Assembly (NCBI RefSeq): GCF_963082655.1
Contig: NC_081554.1
Location: forward strand, 39,020,354 to 39,084,353
Direction: 5' to 3'
Length of the DNA: 64,000 nucleotides
Origin: Stomoxys calcitrans
Lineage: Eukaryota > Arthropoda > Insecta > Diptera > Muscidae
Both the position numbers and the translations under genes were made by a program. Shown here piece after piece: positions 22,679-34,719 of the stretch. Within the stretch, counting starts at the first letter, position 1. Each line of letters starts with the position of its first letter. The notes beneath the pieces are model-generated. The model worked only from the letters and a program-made list of their open reading frames with translations. It was not told the origin of the DNA and ran no database searches.

Positions 22679-23488
22679 ATAGCTGGACAGAGCCCGCTCC
22701 TCTGCGCCTTCTTTCACTCTCTTCTTTTATCTGAGCCCTATACGCTCACATCAGGAAATAAGTCCTGTTTGGGGTGCTGGTACGGCCTTTCAGATATTTC
22801 GCTTCAATGTGAATTTTATATTGGCGCTCTTCTCTCAAATAGCTTTCACTGGAGCCTTATATTGCTATGGTCGCTAAATGTGTCCGGTATGGGATATTTT
22901 TGGGAGTGAGGCGGATCCTCATATATCAGATTAGTGCTCTGTTCTCAAATACCTTTCATTTGAGTCCGATATTGTCATTATTGGTTTATATTTCATTTGA
23001 CTGGTGGCTTTGGGGGTGGGGCGGCCCCCTAGATATCCCACCCTAAATAAGGATACAAATTTCTGTATTTAAGTTATTATAAACAAACTAAATTTCGCTT
23101 AAATCGCCCCCACCCATCTCCGAGATCTGTCTTTAAAATATAGATTCTGTCTGGATTCTGGATCTGGATTTAAAAATTGGGTAAGGGGAGGGTCCGCCCA
23201 TTAAAGTTTCGATGTTAGATCTACTTTACTCTCTTGGATTTGGTGGTGGATTGGAAGAGTCAAACTCTTTGCCCCGAAAGTGGATAAAAGATTCATACTC
23301 CACTTCAAAAAACCACTCTGGAGCTGCATATTGCCATAGTTGGAATATATGTGTGGTTTAGGGGGAGTTTATGAGGTGAGGCGTCCCTGAAATACTTGGC
23401 CATGAAACAGATACAGATTAGCGCCCCTTTTCACCATAATCCACAAATGTGTTCAATTTGAGAGGTATGCAGGGTGGGGCGGTAGTGG

Positions 23489-23780
23489 CAAATGCCAATT
23501 TTGCCCACGAACATTCCGCTAAGGGGCAAACTTCTCACCTATCAATGAGTGCAGTCCGATTCAAGTTTAAGCTCAATGATAAGGGGCCCCCTTTTTATAG
23601 CCGAGTCCGAACGGCGTGCGACACCTCTTTGGAGAGAAGTTTTACATGGCATATTACCTCACAAATGATGCCAACATTAGGAGGCACTGCTGAAAATTTT
23701 TTCTGATGGTCTCGCCAGGATTCGAACCCAGGCGTTCAAGCGTCATAGGCGGACATGCTAACCTCTGCGCTACGGTGGCC
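23489..23780 (-). mobile_element. tRNA-derived SINE, most complete copy
   Basis: The minus strand starts 'ggccaccgtagcgcagaggt', whose 'tagcgcagagg' fits a pol III A box. The B box 'gggttcgaatcctggcg' follows, then 'gagaccatcagaaaa', the full body with 'ctcggctata' and 'gactgcactcattgatag'-like sequence, and an end near 'aatgttcgtgggcaaaat'. The tRNA-like head with internal promoter defines it as a tRNA-derived SINE. Its LINE partner is not known. Confidence 0.9.
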
Positions 23781-23832
23781 TTCACGTACTTAGCCCTGAA
23801 AAAATATCAGCATCGTGCGCTACTCTCAAATT

Positions 23833-26075
23833 TCTTTAAATGTTAATAAAAGTTGGTTAAACCGGACATGCAGAGATGCTGTCAAATCGAAAGAGGTGGC
23901 ATTCAGGAACTGGAGCTTGGATAAAAATGTCAATACTGAAATGCTGCGAAAGCAGGCAAGATCTTCGTGTGCCAATGCGCTTAGGAGCGAAAAATTTCTG
24001 CTTCTACACGAGGAAATAAGAGCTTTTGGTCGTTCGTGCAAAAGGTTAAAGGCTAGTTCTTCATCTATTCCAACTATTGTTAAGGATGATCAAACGTTCA
24101 CTGACCCGGTTGATAAGGCTAACCTGTTGGCTGATATATTTGCAGGGATCTCCACCCTACCGGATAGCAACCACTCCCCAACCAATCGAAAATGTATCTG
24201 GCGTCATGCCCCAAATATTTTTTCGAACTCGCGGAGTTAAAGGGGTTCTTGAAAATCTAGACGTAAATAAATCCCGGGGCCCGGATGGCAAATCAACACT
24301 TGTCTTACGCAAGTGTTCTTCGAGGCTCGCTCGTCCATTACGCAACCTTTTCAACCTTGCCTACCATGCGGGAGTCTTCCCGGCGCGTTGGAAGTTTGCA
24401 AACGTTCAGCCAATATTCAAGAAGGGTGAGGCATACAACTCTGCGAATTATCGGCCAATTGCGATATGCTCCGCTCTCTCCAAGGTCATGGAGAGCATGG
24501 TTAATCACCAACTTGTGCGTTATTTAGAGTCTAATGGCCTTCTTTGCGACCAACAGTATGGGTTTCGCAGAAATCGCTCTACGGGCGACCTAATGGCACT
24601 TCTGAACGTTGGAGTCGTAGACGTTTCGACAGAAGTGGCCTTCTTAGCGACCAACAGTATGGGTTTCGCAAAAATCGCTCTTCAGGCGACCTCATGGCAC
24701 TTCTGTCGGAACGTTGGAGTAGTAGACGTTCCGACAGAAGTGCCATGAGGTCGCCCGTAGAGCGATTTCTGCGAAACCCATACTGTTGGTCGCTAAGAAG
24801 GCCATTAGACGCTCATTACCTCACAAGATATTGATAACCCCTGCTCTCCATGACCTTGGAGAGAGCGGAGCATATCGCAATTGACCAATAATTCGCAGGG
24901 TTGTTTGCCTCACCCTTCTTGGGTATTGGCTGAACGTTCGCAACCTTCCAATGCGCCGGGAAGATTCAATCCACCAGTTTGGTGAGAGTAAGGTTGTGGC
25001 TCTGGGTGTCTCCAAGGCATTTGATGGGGTCTGGCACGGTACACTACTACCAAAGCTTGTCGCATTTGGTGTCGGTAATGGCTTCGTTCGATTTATTTCG
25101 AGCTTTCTCAGAAATCGCACTGTTCGAGTCGTTATAGGTAGGTTCTCATGCAATGAGCATAAATTGACCGCAGGTGTAAACCAGGGCTCTGTCTTTCTCG
25201 TTCTCATTCTCCTTCTCTTATTTTAACCAACGATCTATTGGGTCAGACATCGAATCCGATCTACTCATTTGCAGATGACAGTAATCTCTGTTATTCGTAC
25301 TCATTCGACTATAGGCCGAGTCTTTGAGAGATTGAGGGCAAGAGGCGGGTTGTGGACGATACATTCTGCCAGGATTTGCTGGCCATTTCTGAGTGGGGTC
25401 GAATGAGTCGAGTCGATTTTAATGCACTGAAGACTCAGTGCTGCTTGTTGTCACACAAACGATTCACTGACCCATTACAATCATCTTTGTCTATCAACGG
25501 TGTAGATGTTGAGCAATCAGAAACTCTTGATGTTCTGGGCATGAAATTACAAAGTGATGTCCGTTGGGCTAACCATGTATTTGAAGTGTCGTAAGAAGCA
25601 TACAAGAGCTTAGGCTTTCTTAAACGGTGTAAGAATTACTTCACTCCTTGTGATCTTCTTAACATCTACACTACTTTCATAAGGCTGAAAATGGAGTACA
25701 ACTCACATGTATGGGCTGGTGCTTGAAGCTACTGGACCGTGTACAGAGGAGAGCGATGACGTTGATTGGGGACAGTGGGGTATCCAACTCTATTGCTTCC
25801 CTTGAACATCGTCGCAATGTGGGTTGTTTGGCGCTGTTCTATCGGTACTTCCATGGTATGTGTTCGTCTAATATTCGTTTTCTTATTCCTCATGTTAGGA
25901 TGTGTGTCAAGGATACTAGACATTCCAGGAACACACACCCGTTTGTAATTGATTAGCCAGCGGACCGCACAATGCATTATAGAAAGAATTCTTATTTCAC
26001 CCGTACCGTTCGAACGTGGAATCGACTACCGGCTAATGTTTTTCCCATCCACTTTGATATCCCAAGATTTAAGAT
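23833..26075 (+). mobile_element. Jockey/CR1-group LINE RT region, rearranged and dead
   Basis: Left to right: an RT linker ('KSWLNRTCRDAVKSKEVAFR'), 'VNKSRGPDGKSTLVLRKCSS', 'WKFANVQPIFKKGEAYNSAN' and 'YRPIAICSALSKVMESMVNH', then 'QQYGFRRNRSTGDLMALL'. An inverted duplication of this part follows (to about 24966). The RT then resumes with 'ALGVSKAFDGVWHGTLLPKL' (first catalytic Asp replaced by Gly), 'GVNQGS' and 'SFADDSNLC' with FADD at 25268-25279. The C-terminal thumb has 'RVQRRAMTLIGDSGVSNSIA' and a terminal 'TRTVRTWNRLPANVFP'. Frameshifts occur near 25225, 25590 and 25725. It lies inside the inverted Helitron-like element. Confidence 0.85.
24638..24803. repeat. Foldback: 30-bp perfect stem extended by imperfect arms, inside the LINE RT
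   Basis: 24685-24714 is exactly complementary to 24726-24755, with an 11-nt loop. Pairing continues outward with few mismatches through 'tatgggtttcgca' to about 24638 and 24803. Beyond the right arm the sequence continues as an inverted copy of 24385-24560 to about 24966. The structure is therefore an inverted duplication of the RT segment joined through a short tandem copy. Confidence 0.9.
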
Positions 26076-26488
26076 ATCATCCTCAAATGAAGAGTGAAAT
26101 TTGTATACCAAATTCGTACTCTACTCTTAAATACTTTTCATTTGATACCCATATTGTCCCAATCGGTACACATGTCCGTTCGAATAGGTTTTGGGATGGG
26201 GCGCCCCCCCATGTTATTTGACCCGAAAATTGTTTACCAATTTTATGTTTTTGGGGTACCATAAGGTGGCATACAAAATTTCGTTTAAATTGGTGCACCC
26301 ATCTCTGAGATCTGGAGTTTTTGTTGGTTAAGGAGGAGGGTCCGCCCCCTTCGGATATAAAAAATTTATTTCACTGTGAGGTTAAACTCTATCATCTGTA
26401 AAAATTTCTTGAAAATCGGTTCAGCCGTTTCTGAGTATATACGGAACAGTCAAACAAACTAACAAACAAAGCGCAACAATTTAATTTC

Positions 26489-27521
26489 TATACCCACCAT
26501 GGAAGGATGCGGATATATTCATTTCGTCATTCCGAAATATTCATCGAAATATCCATTTCCGACCCTCTTAAGTATATATATTCCTGATCGTAGTAGAAAT
26601 CTAAGACAATCTAGCCATGTCCGGCCGCCCGTCTGTTGAAATCACGCCACAGTCTTAAATAATAGAGATATTGAGCTGAAACTTTGGACAGATTCTTTTT
26701 TTTCTATAGGCAGGTTAAGTTCGAAGATAATAACTGCTCTAAGTATGGTTCAAACCGTTCCATGTTTTGATATAACTGCCATATAAACCGATCTTGGGTC
26801 TTGACTTCTTGGACCTCTAGAGGGCGCAATTCTCGTACGATTTGACTGAAATTTTGTACGTCGTGTTTTGGTATCACTTCCAACAACTGTGCTACGTATG
26901 ATTCAAATCGGTTCATGACCTGGTATAGCTGTCATAAAAACCGATCTTGGATCTTGACTTCTTGAGCCTCTAGAGGGGGCAATTCTCATCCGAATTGGCT
27001 GAAATTTGGCATGAGATGTTTTGTTATGACTTCCAACAACTGTGCTAAGTATGGCGCAAATCGGTACATAACCTGATATAACTGTCATATAAACCGATCT
27101 GGGATCTTGACTTCTTAAGCCTCTAGAGGGCGCAATTCTCATCCGATTTGGCAGAAATTTTGTGCAACGGCTTCTTTCATGACCCTCAAGATAGGTGCCT
27201 AATATGGTCCGAATCGATCAATAGTTTGATACATCTCCTTTATAAACCTATCTCCCGATTTTGCTTCTTGAGCCCCTACAAGCGCAATTCTTATACTAAT
27301 GAAATGAAATATTACACAATGACTTCTACAATGTTCAGCATTCATTTATGGTCCGAATCGGACTTTAACTTGATACAGCTCCAATAGCATTACAGTTCTT
27401 ATTCAATATTCTTTGTTTGCCGAAAAAAAGATAACGCGCAAAGAACTCGACAAATGCGATCCATATTGGAGTGTATATAAGATTCGGCCCGGCCGAACTT
27501 AGCACGCTTTTACTTGTTTTT
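26489..27521 (+). mobile_element. DINE-1-like element, complete
   Basis: It runs from 'tatacccaccatggaagg' to 'attcggcccggccgaact', then 'tagcacgcttttacttgttt' at 27521. The end hairpin TTCGGCC/GGCCGAA is intact. Anchors at 26814, 26967, 27120 and 27273 give three exact 153-bp steps. The GTCY run is reduced. It directly follows the 5' end of the inverted Helitron-like element. Confidence 0.86.
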
Positions 27522-29320
27522 AACATTGCTTAATCCGATTTGACTTGAACTGTACTGCAACTGGATGTTCAAACATCCCTACTCTATTTAAATGCCAAAA
27601 TTGTAAACCGCTTCACTTTATATCATATTTTGTGGTAGTTAGACTTTTTTTTCATATTTTCTGTAAAGAAATTCTTCAGGTATTCTTTAACCACATGTTA
27701 TAAAACTCCCACAACTATCGTTTTAATATCAGATTTTGTGAGTGTTTTTTTGCATTTTAAAACCATAACTGTATGGCCATATTTCATCAACATCTGTTGT
27801 CACCTGTGTTTCCAATCACGGTTTTGGAGCGTCAACATTCTTTTAGTGTCATCCATACCAACAATGCCATGCCATGCCACCATTGCTGACCATATGCGGG
27901 AGAGAGAGAAGCCTTTGGATAACTGCTTACCATAGCGAAAAGTTGAATGCAAACAATCTCAACAATTGAATGACTTAAATGCAGGGGCGTAGAAATGGGA
28001 AATATTAAAAGAGGGTAAATAAGCAAAGCTACTCCAACTAATCAGAGTTGAAGTTAGATTTTGTAACAAATTCAAACTTTGACAAATTGTATTACCAGGT
28101 TCTAATATTGAAGATTATTTTTAAGAATTTTTTAAATACGAGATTCCAATGCAGGATATTGACCGGCTTTAAACCATTTTATTCAATATTTTCTACTCAA
28201 TGAATAGCACAGTAAAGAACTATTAAAAGTAATTCATTCTGTGTCATGTTGCTGAAAAGCATTTAACCGTCTAATCGTATCGCGATTTCTGATTCATCAT
28301 GAATCTTCATTAGCAGGATTCGTAAAGTAGATCATGGGCTCTTAAAGACGACTTGCTCCTCAAGCGCAATAAAAAATAGAATTTAATTTTCTTAAACATT
28401 TTTTAGAATTTTCAATGAGAGTGTTAAAAGACAGTTTAAAAAACATTTCTCTTCCGATATCCAATTCATTGGTATGGATTTTCTCCAAACTAGAATTACT
28501 TCTTCACTACAAGCTTACCTCTTACCCTCTCACTCCTACGCTCTTTTTGTGTCCGAATATCCTGGAAACATAAATAAATCCATTAAATATCTTCAATGGA
28601 TTCTTGCATGCAAGACCTGCTCCATGGTTGAGGGATTTTCTACTGTTATTGAACAGGATATTCATATAGCAGTAAATCATTGGATTTTTTTTAAGAGCAT
28701 AATGTGTGGTCGTTCGCTCGGTTGATTGTCACCCGCAGCAATGGAAACCATTGCAACCAACCAACCATTCAGCAGTGGCACTTAAGGCGGCAGTTTCAGC
28801 ACCAACCAGCATCCAACAGCAGTTGCACAAAACCAACACCAAATACTGAATAATAATTTTTACATTCTCTTCGTTCGAGACTATGGCGTTCTATTGCCGG
28901 GAACTTAACAAAAGTAGCAGTCTGCAACGACCACAATAGAACTAAAGTGGCAGTAGCAATTACAAGGAACGCCTTTTTTTAACAAAACCAGAAATGTATC
29001 TCCATATCCCAGTCATTGCATTGGAACTCAATACTCCCCAAACAATAGAATCTGAAAACAATAGGCAGATGAAACAAATCCATCACTATGGTTTCGTATT
29101 TCTTCTCCTTCTCGCCAATCATATTCATTATTATTGATAATAATAACGGTAAAATATTATAATCATATGCAGTAAATTTGTGTAACATATCAAATGGAAC
29201 TCCACTGCAAACATTTTCCTTAATTTTGAAAAAGCATTCGTCCCCGCGATGAATAGACCAATCTTCTGGAAGATTTTTACGCATTTTTTTCTTCTATATG
29301 AGTCGCGAAACACTCTTCTA
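27522..29320. other. No gene recognised
   Basis: Unique-looking AT-rich sequence with only short open frames. The longest (28979-29284, minus) has no recognisable motif. Nothing else was seen. Confidence 0.45.
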
Positions 29321-29324
29321 GGAT

Positions 29325-29509
29325 ATCATTGGGCAATCCATTGCGTGTGCGAAAGTTTAGGCAACTCTTCGGCACGATTCTCTTACATCTCGTTGCGTTA
29401 TAATCGTCTGTATGAGTCGTTGGACAATCCTTTGCGTGTGCGGAAGTTTTAGCAACTCTTAGCGGCGATTATTACGCAACTCATTGCGTTATAATCGTCC
29501 AGAGTACTT
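29325..29509. repeat. 91-bp direct tandem duplication
   Basis: 'ttgcgtgtgcg.aagtttta' begins at 29341 and 29432, and both copies end in 'cgttgcgttataatcgtc' or a close variant. There are two units with moderate divergence and no known family. Confidence 0.8.
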
Positions 29510-29705
29510 GATTATCAATCGCCTGAGTTAACTTTTCGCGATTGGTTTTAGTTTAATACTTGGCGCATGTGGACTTGTTCTGAACTATGAGTTCGACAAT
29601 TTGTTTTGAGTGGACAACTTCCAATACTTCAAACGAAATTCTACCTTGGTTTATATTACGTTTGGTACTTAGTGTGATGAATATGACGACTTAAAGTAAA
29701 AATTT

Positions 29706-29795
29706 TATACCCCCCACCATAGGATGGGGGTACACTAGCCTAGCCATTCCGTTTGTAGCATCTCGAAATAATGATCTGCGACCCCATATCTTATA
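29706..29795 (+). mobile_element. DINE-1-like 5' end, truncated by a MITE
   Basis: It starts 'taccccccaccataggatgg' and continues to 'gaccccatatcttata', where the MITE begins. No continuation was found after the MITE. Confidence 0.75.
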
Positions 29796-30032
29796 TTGGG
29801 TTGCCCAAAAAGTAATTGCGGATTTTTCATATAGTCGGCGTTTAAAAATTTTTTCACAGTTTGTGACTCTGTTATTGCATTCTTTCTTCTGTCAGTTATC
29901 AGCTGTTACTTTTAGCTTGCTTTAGAAAAAAAAGTGTAAAAAAAGTATATTTGATTAAAGCTCATTCTAAGTCTTATTAAAAATGGATTTACTTTCTTTT
30001 AAAAAATCCGCAATTACTTTTTGGGCAACCAA
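29796..30032 (+). mobile_element. mariner-type MITE
   Basis: It has TTGGGTTGCCC inverted ends and is full length; the right end shows one change ('gggcaaccaaaa'). It lies between a DINE-1 5' end and the start of the Helitron-like element at 30033. Confidence 0.88.
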
Positions 30033-32172
30033 AATCAATTTGTTTTGTTTGTAGGTTTGTTTGTTTGTGTGTTCCTTATAGACTCAGAAACGGCTGAAGC
30101 GATTTTCTTGAAATTTTCACAGATGGTGCATTATGACCCCGTGGTGAAAACAGGGTACTACTTTTTTTGATATCTGAAGGGCGGGGGCGGACCCTCCCCC
30201 TTACCCTAATTTTCAGAAACGCCAGATCTCGAAGATGGGTGGTGCGATTTAAGCGAAACTTTGTGTGCTCTCATATTGTACCCTAATAATGAAAATTTTA
30301 TATCCAAATTTTGGATGGGGTACCTAGGGGGGCTGCCCCACCCTAAAACCTACCAAACATATATTTAGACCAATCACGACTATATGGAACTCAAATGAAA
30401 GGTATTTAGGATAAGAAAACGTATCTGATATCCTTTTGTCGAACAAAGTGCTAGGGGGACCACTCCAACCCCCGAAACACCCCTAAATCGGACATATTTA
30501 CCGGCCATGGCAATATGTGATTCAGATGAAAGGTATTTGCGAATCTGATATCCAAATGTGGGACCACGTTTCTGGGGGTCCTCCCCTTCCCCAAACAGGA
30601 CTTATTTACTGACCATGCGAATATGGGGCTTAAATAAAAGGTATTTGGATGTAGAATACGAATCTGATATTCAATTATGGGATCAGGTGTTTGGGGGGCC
30701 GCCTCTCACAAAAACCTCGCCCAAAGGGGACAAATTTACGACCATTGCAATATGGGGCTCAAATGAAAGGTCTTTGGGAGTAAATCACGAAACTGGTGTT
30801 TGGGGGTCGCCTCTCACCAAAAACATCCCACAAAGGGGACAAATTTACGATCATTGCAATATGGGGCTCAAATGAAAGGTCTTTGGGAGTAAAGGACGAA
30901 TTTGATATCAATATTCGGAAAAGGTGTCTATGGGGCCACGCCACCCCCACAACACCACCCAAATAGTAAGTATTTGCTGAATATTGCAACATGAGGCTCA
31001 AATAAAAGGATTTTCAAAGTGGAACACGAATCCGATATATATTTTCAAGGTCAACTCACTGAGTGGCCGCCCATCCCTCAAAACACCCCCAGGCTGATCA
31101 TGTTTGCCGACTATGGAAATATGCGGTCAAATTAAAGGTATTTCGGAGTAGACCACGTATCTGATATCAACATTAGGGCCTAACTGTCTAGCGGACATCC
31201 CACCACCATAACAACCCCCAAATAGGACGTATTTGCTCATCAAGACAACTTGGGTCTTAAAGAGAGTGGAACTAAATATTTATAGTTTTTAGGGCCAATA
31301 CCCCAAACCGGACATATTTGCTGAATTTTTGTAATAAGGAGTTTAAATGAGATTAGAAAACGAATTTGATATCCAATTTTGATATCATATTGCAATGGCA
31401 ATATGGGGTTCAAATAAATGATATATTAATATATGAAAATAGAGCACGTTGCTGAGATATTTTCGGGGCTTAGTGTTTGGATGTTAACCATGTGGATGTC
31501 GAGCTTAAATGAAAGATTTTTGGGGGTAGACCAAGAATTGATACCCATTTTCGGCACCAATTTTCTGGGGGTCTACCCCTTTCCCAAAATACTCCACAAA
31601 CAGCAATTTTTTTAGTGACCATCGCAATATGGGGCTCAAATAAAGGTATTTGGGAATAGAATGCGAATTTGATATCCAAATGTAGGATCATAAATTTTAG
31701 GCATCACCCCTTTCCCAAAACACCCCCAAAGGGAAAACATTTTTCGACCACGCCAATATGTGGCTAAAATTAAAAGTATTTGAGATTAGAAAACGGATTT
31801 GTTAATCTATTTTGGGCCATGTGTTTGGGGGACGCCTCATCCTGTTAACTCCTCTTAAGCCCATGGCAATATGGGTTTTAAATAAATGGTATTTGAGAGA
31901 AGAGCACGATGCTGATATTTTTTCAGGGCCAAGTATCTGGGGGACCACCTCTCCCCCGAAAACATCACAAAATCGGATATCATGAGAGTAGCGGACTGAA
32001 ATAAAGTATTTTAAGAATGGAGTAAACCTTACATCCAAACTTAAATTCGTAGACCAATAAAGATCATATGGGATTCAGATAAAGGCACTTATATAGTTAA
32101 ACTCTTAGTCAAGTTAGCATGGAATTTCATGGAGTAAAAGAAAGCGCAGCGGAGCGGGCCCGGGTCAGCTAG
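30033..32172 (+). mobile_element. Helitron-like non-autonomous element, apparently full length (about 2.1 kb)
   Basis: It starts with 'tgttttgtttgtaggtttgt' and 'cagaaacggctgaagcgatt'. It then carries a 'gggcggaccctccccctta' block and about fifteen decayed repeats of roughly 100-150 bp around 'caatatggggctcaaatgaa'. It ends 'gcgcagcggagcgggcccgg', 'gtcagctag' and T at 32173. CTAG-T is the expected Helitron 3' boundary, and no inverted repeats or target duplication were seen, which fits that class. There is no Rep/helicase, so it would depend on an autonomous relative. The class is inferred. Confidence 0.62.
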
Positions 32173-32193
32173 TAATATATATATTTATATATA

Positions 32194-32427
32194 TTGGGTT
32201 GCCCAAAAAGTAATTGCGGATTTTTCATATAGTCGGCGTTGACAAATTTTTTCACAGCTTGTGACTCTGTAATTGCATTCTTTCTTCTGTCAATTATCAG
32301 CTGTTACTTTTAGCTTGCTTCGGAAAAGTGTAAAAAAAGTTTATTTGATTAAAGTTCATTCTAAGATCTATTAAAAATGCATTTACTTTCTTTTAAAAAA
32401 TCCGCAATTACTTTTTGGGCAACCCAA
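32194..32427 (+). mobile_element. mariner-type MITE
   Basis: Full-length copy with both TTGGGTTGCCC ends inside an alternating TA tract (32173-32193 and 32428-32437). It lies 21 bp after the Helitron-like 3' end and in the same orientation as the copy at 29796. Confidence 0.9.
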
Positions 32428-33779
32428 TATATATATGTATTCTAAACTACGCGTAGGGAAAAGGTCCTAAATTAGTGATTACATCAAAAAATCGCAATTT
32501 TTTCGAAAATCCATTAAAAATTTAAATTTCAGTACAAAAAGTTCCATATTTCATTGAAAATCTAAATTTCAATATGAAAACTTTAAATTGTCTATATCTT
32601 CAATACGATGCGTCCTATAGAGGAAAGGTCCTATAGTGTTGAATACATGCAAAAATTCAAAATTTCTTCGAAAATTCTGTTTGCCAGCTTTAATTTGCTG
32701 TATCCCCTTACTATAAATCGTCAAAAACTCCAAATTTCATCGTTTATTCTAAAAAAAGAAAAATAAAATTTCAGTATGAAAACTTTATAATGGCTGAATC
32801 TGCTTAATAATGGTCCATAGAGAGAAATGGAACCTAGTTCGTTAGATGAGATAGGGTAAGCCTGATAGTCTTTGAACAAACTCACTTAAACAATTTTATT
32901 TCATTGTGATACCACAGTAGCATCAGACCAAATATACAGTCTCCTGCTAAAGAAACTCTAAAATTCTCTTAAAAAATAAACTCTCACTTAAAAGGTTTCC
33001 TTTATTTAGACATGGCAAGTATTAGCGTATTCTTTAAAAGTGATCGATGTCCTATGGAATCTTTGCCTTTTGTGGAAATTCTCTCACAACATATGTTACG
33101 CATCAAAAATAAAAAATTGTAATTATTTTTGCTATTTTTTTCCGCTATCGTAGTAATCATAGACATGTTTTTTTTTTCTTGGGCAATGAAAAGGAGGAAT
33201 CCAAATTAAATGGGGAGGATGCTGATCGCAAATAGAAAGCAAATTGCAACATTGCCTTCAATGCCACATAAGAACAAAAACAAATTTTTTCATTATCCTT
33301 CCTAGAGATTTCTGTCAGATGAGAGATGAATCCACATGCATTAATATGTTATATCTTGCATCATAGCATTTACCACCACTTTGTTATATATGAAGTGCAT
33401 TATAAGATCTAATGATGCAATAATCGTAAGAGCGCAATGCTGTAAAACAATACAATTTGGGAGTGAGAGTGAAGTTTTCGTTTAATGTATTGCAAGATGA
33501 CAGTGTCCCGTATACAACTCAAAAATCTCTCGGTTTGTGTTTTTCATTTTGGTTTTCGAGGGTGACGCGTACAAGGCAGAGATAAATAAGAAAAAAAGTT
33601 CCTCCATGCCAAATTCGCTAAAAATTTACCATTACTAACTCAGTTTGTTGGATTCTTGATTGAACCGTTGAGTGCAGCGGGCGTTTGGTTATTTCGCTCC
33701 GCACAAATTTTTTCTGTAAAGCATAATAGGTCATTAGGTTGTTTTTTTGGAGAAAGATTTTTAGTCACTCAAGGATAGT
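32428..33779. other. No gene recognised
   Basis: AT-rich, with short homopolymers. The right end from about 33660 may be the 5' leader of the following LINE. Confidence 0.45.
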
Positions 33780-34191
33780 TACGATAGTGTTATCCATTAG
33801 GCGGTTGAGGATCTACGTCTGTTTCCAGTGGAGCTGCAGATCTAGAGCCCGGGAGTAGGCTTAGAATGGAATCAGAAGACCCAGGATTCAGGATTCTGCT
33901 ACGGAGACCTTGAATGGTGAAGCTGCTGCTCCAGGCTTCACTAGCCTGCAGATGAGTGGTGAGCAGGAGCTTGTGACGGAGAGACCTGGTTCGAGTCTTA
34001 AGGACAAGGCCGAACCCATTCTATCATTGCATATCTATAATTTAACTAGATCATCGACCTTCTCTGGCAAAGCAATGCGCTCTTTAAGAGGTTGGCATAA
34101 TAGAAGGCACATTGCTCTCAGGTTTATTGAGGTTTCGCTTGGTGCGAATTATCCTAAGACTCTCACTCTTTGAGCGAGAGATTCCCTAAAA

Positions 34192-34719
34192 TTGGCTCGA
34201 GGATTCGATGCACAGGCTAGCCCAAAGACTACACACCTACACTTGGAAACTGCACCGCAGTCAGTCAAAATGCTGCGGCATCCCATGCTAAAAGAACTAA
34301 GGCAAACAATAGAAAAAATGGGTCTAATAACCTTTGCCAATGTCGCTAGGGACGGTTTGGTGATGGCAGTTGTCGTCAAGAGAGAAGAACAGGACTGCAT
34401 ACTTAGGAATAATTGCAGTGGGATAGTCAATGGACTGTCATCAGTATACTCCGATGTTTTTGCGGAATTTCCTGGGTCCCCTCCAGTTTGTGACGATGTA
34501 GGCTGGTATCGTGGCCGATACAGACTAATTGCCTTCGGGGATCAACGCTCAATTGAAATGTATCGTTGCGCCCTAAAAAAGATTGGTGAGATCTGGCCAG
34601 GTACAGCATTAGATTTAGTCAAGAAGGAAGATATTCTTTCTCGACCAATGGTGCACGCTTGGATACCAAGGATTCCTTCAGATCCTGAATCCATACTTGA
34701 AAGACTAAGGGAATGTTAA
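34192..34719 (+). pseudogene. LINE ORF1 fragment with a DUF4780-like domain
   Basis: This is an open frame of about 175 codons within the LOA-like element. Its C-terminal half reads 'EMYRCALKKIGEIWPGTALD' and 'PMVHAWIPRIPSDPESILER'. It resembles the DUF4780 domain found in fly and mosquito proteins and in the first ORFs of LOA-like LINEs. The domain continues past the stop at 34717 in another frame, with 'DEADGDRRHAIFVLNSGCLA'-like sequence at about 34750-34810, so it is frameshifted. ORF1 proteins bind element RNA. The start at 34192 is arbitrary because the true N-terminus is lost. Confidence 0.6.

Larger units (their letters stand above)
22679..26480 (-). mobile_element. Helitron-like element, inverted, split by a SINE and a LINE
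   Basis: Read on the minus strand, it begins near 26480 with TTTG/TTTGT repeats and 'tcagaaacggctgaaccgat', the same start as at 30033. It carries the 'gggcggaccctcctcc' block and ends near 22679 with the 'gcgcagaggagcgggctctg' equivalent of the GC-rich end at 32172. The final C of CTAG is altered here (atag). Interruptions are 23489-23780 (SINE) and 23833-26075 (LINE); element sequence is visible between them at 23781-23832. It is non-coding. Confidence 0.6.

Noticed and set aside
23700..23780. A functional tRNA gene
   Set aside because: A and B boxes are present but are joined to the SINE body shared by many copies, and no convincing anticodon arm or cloverleaf is visible.
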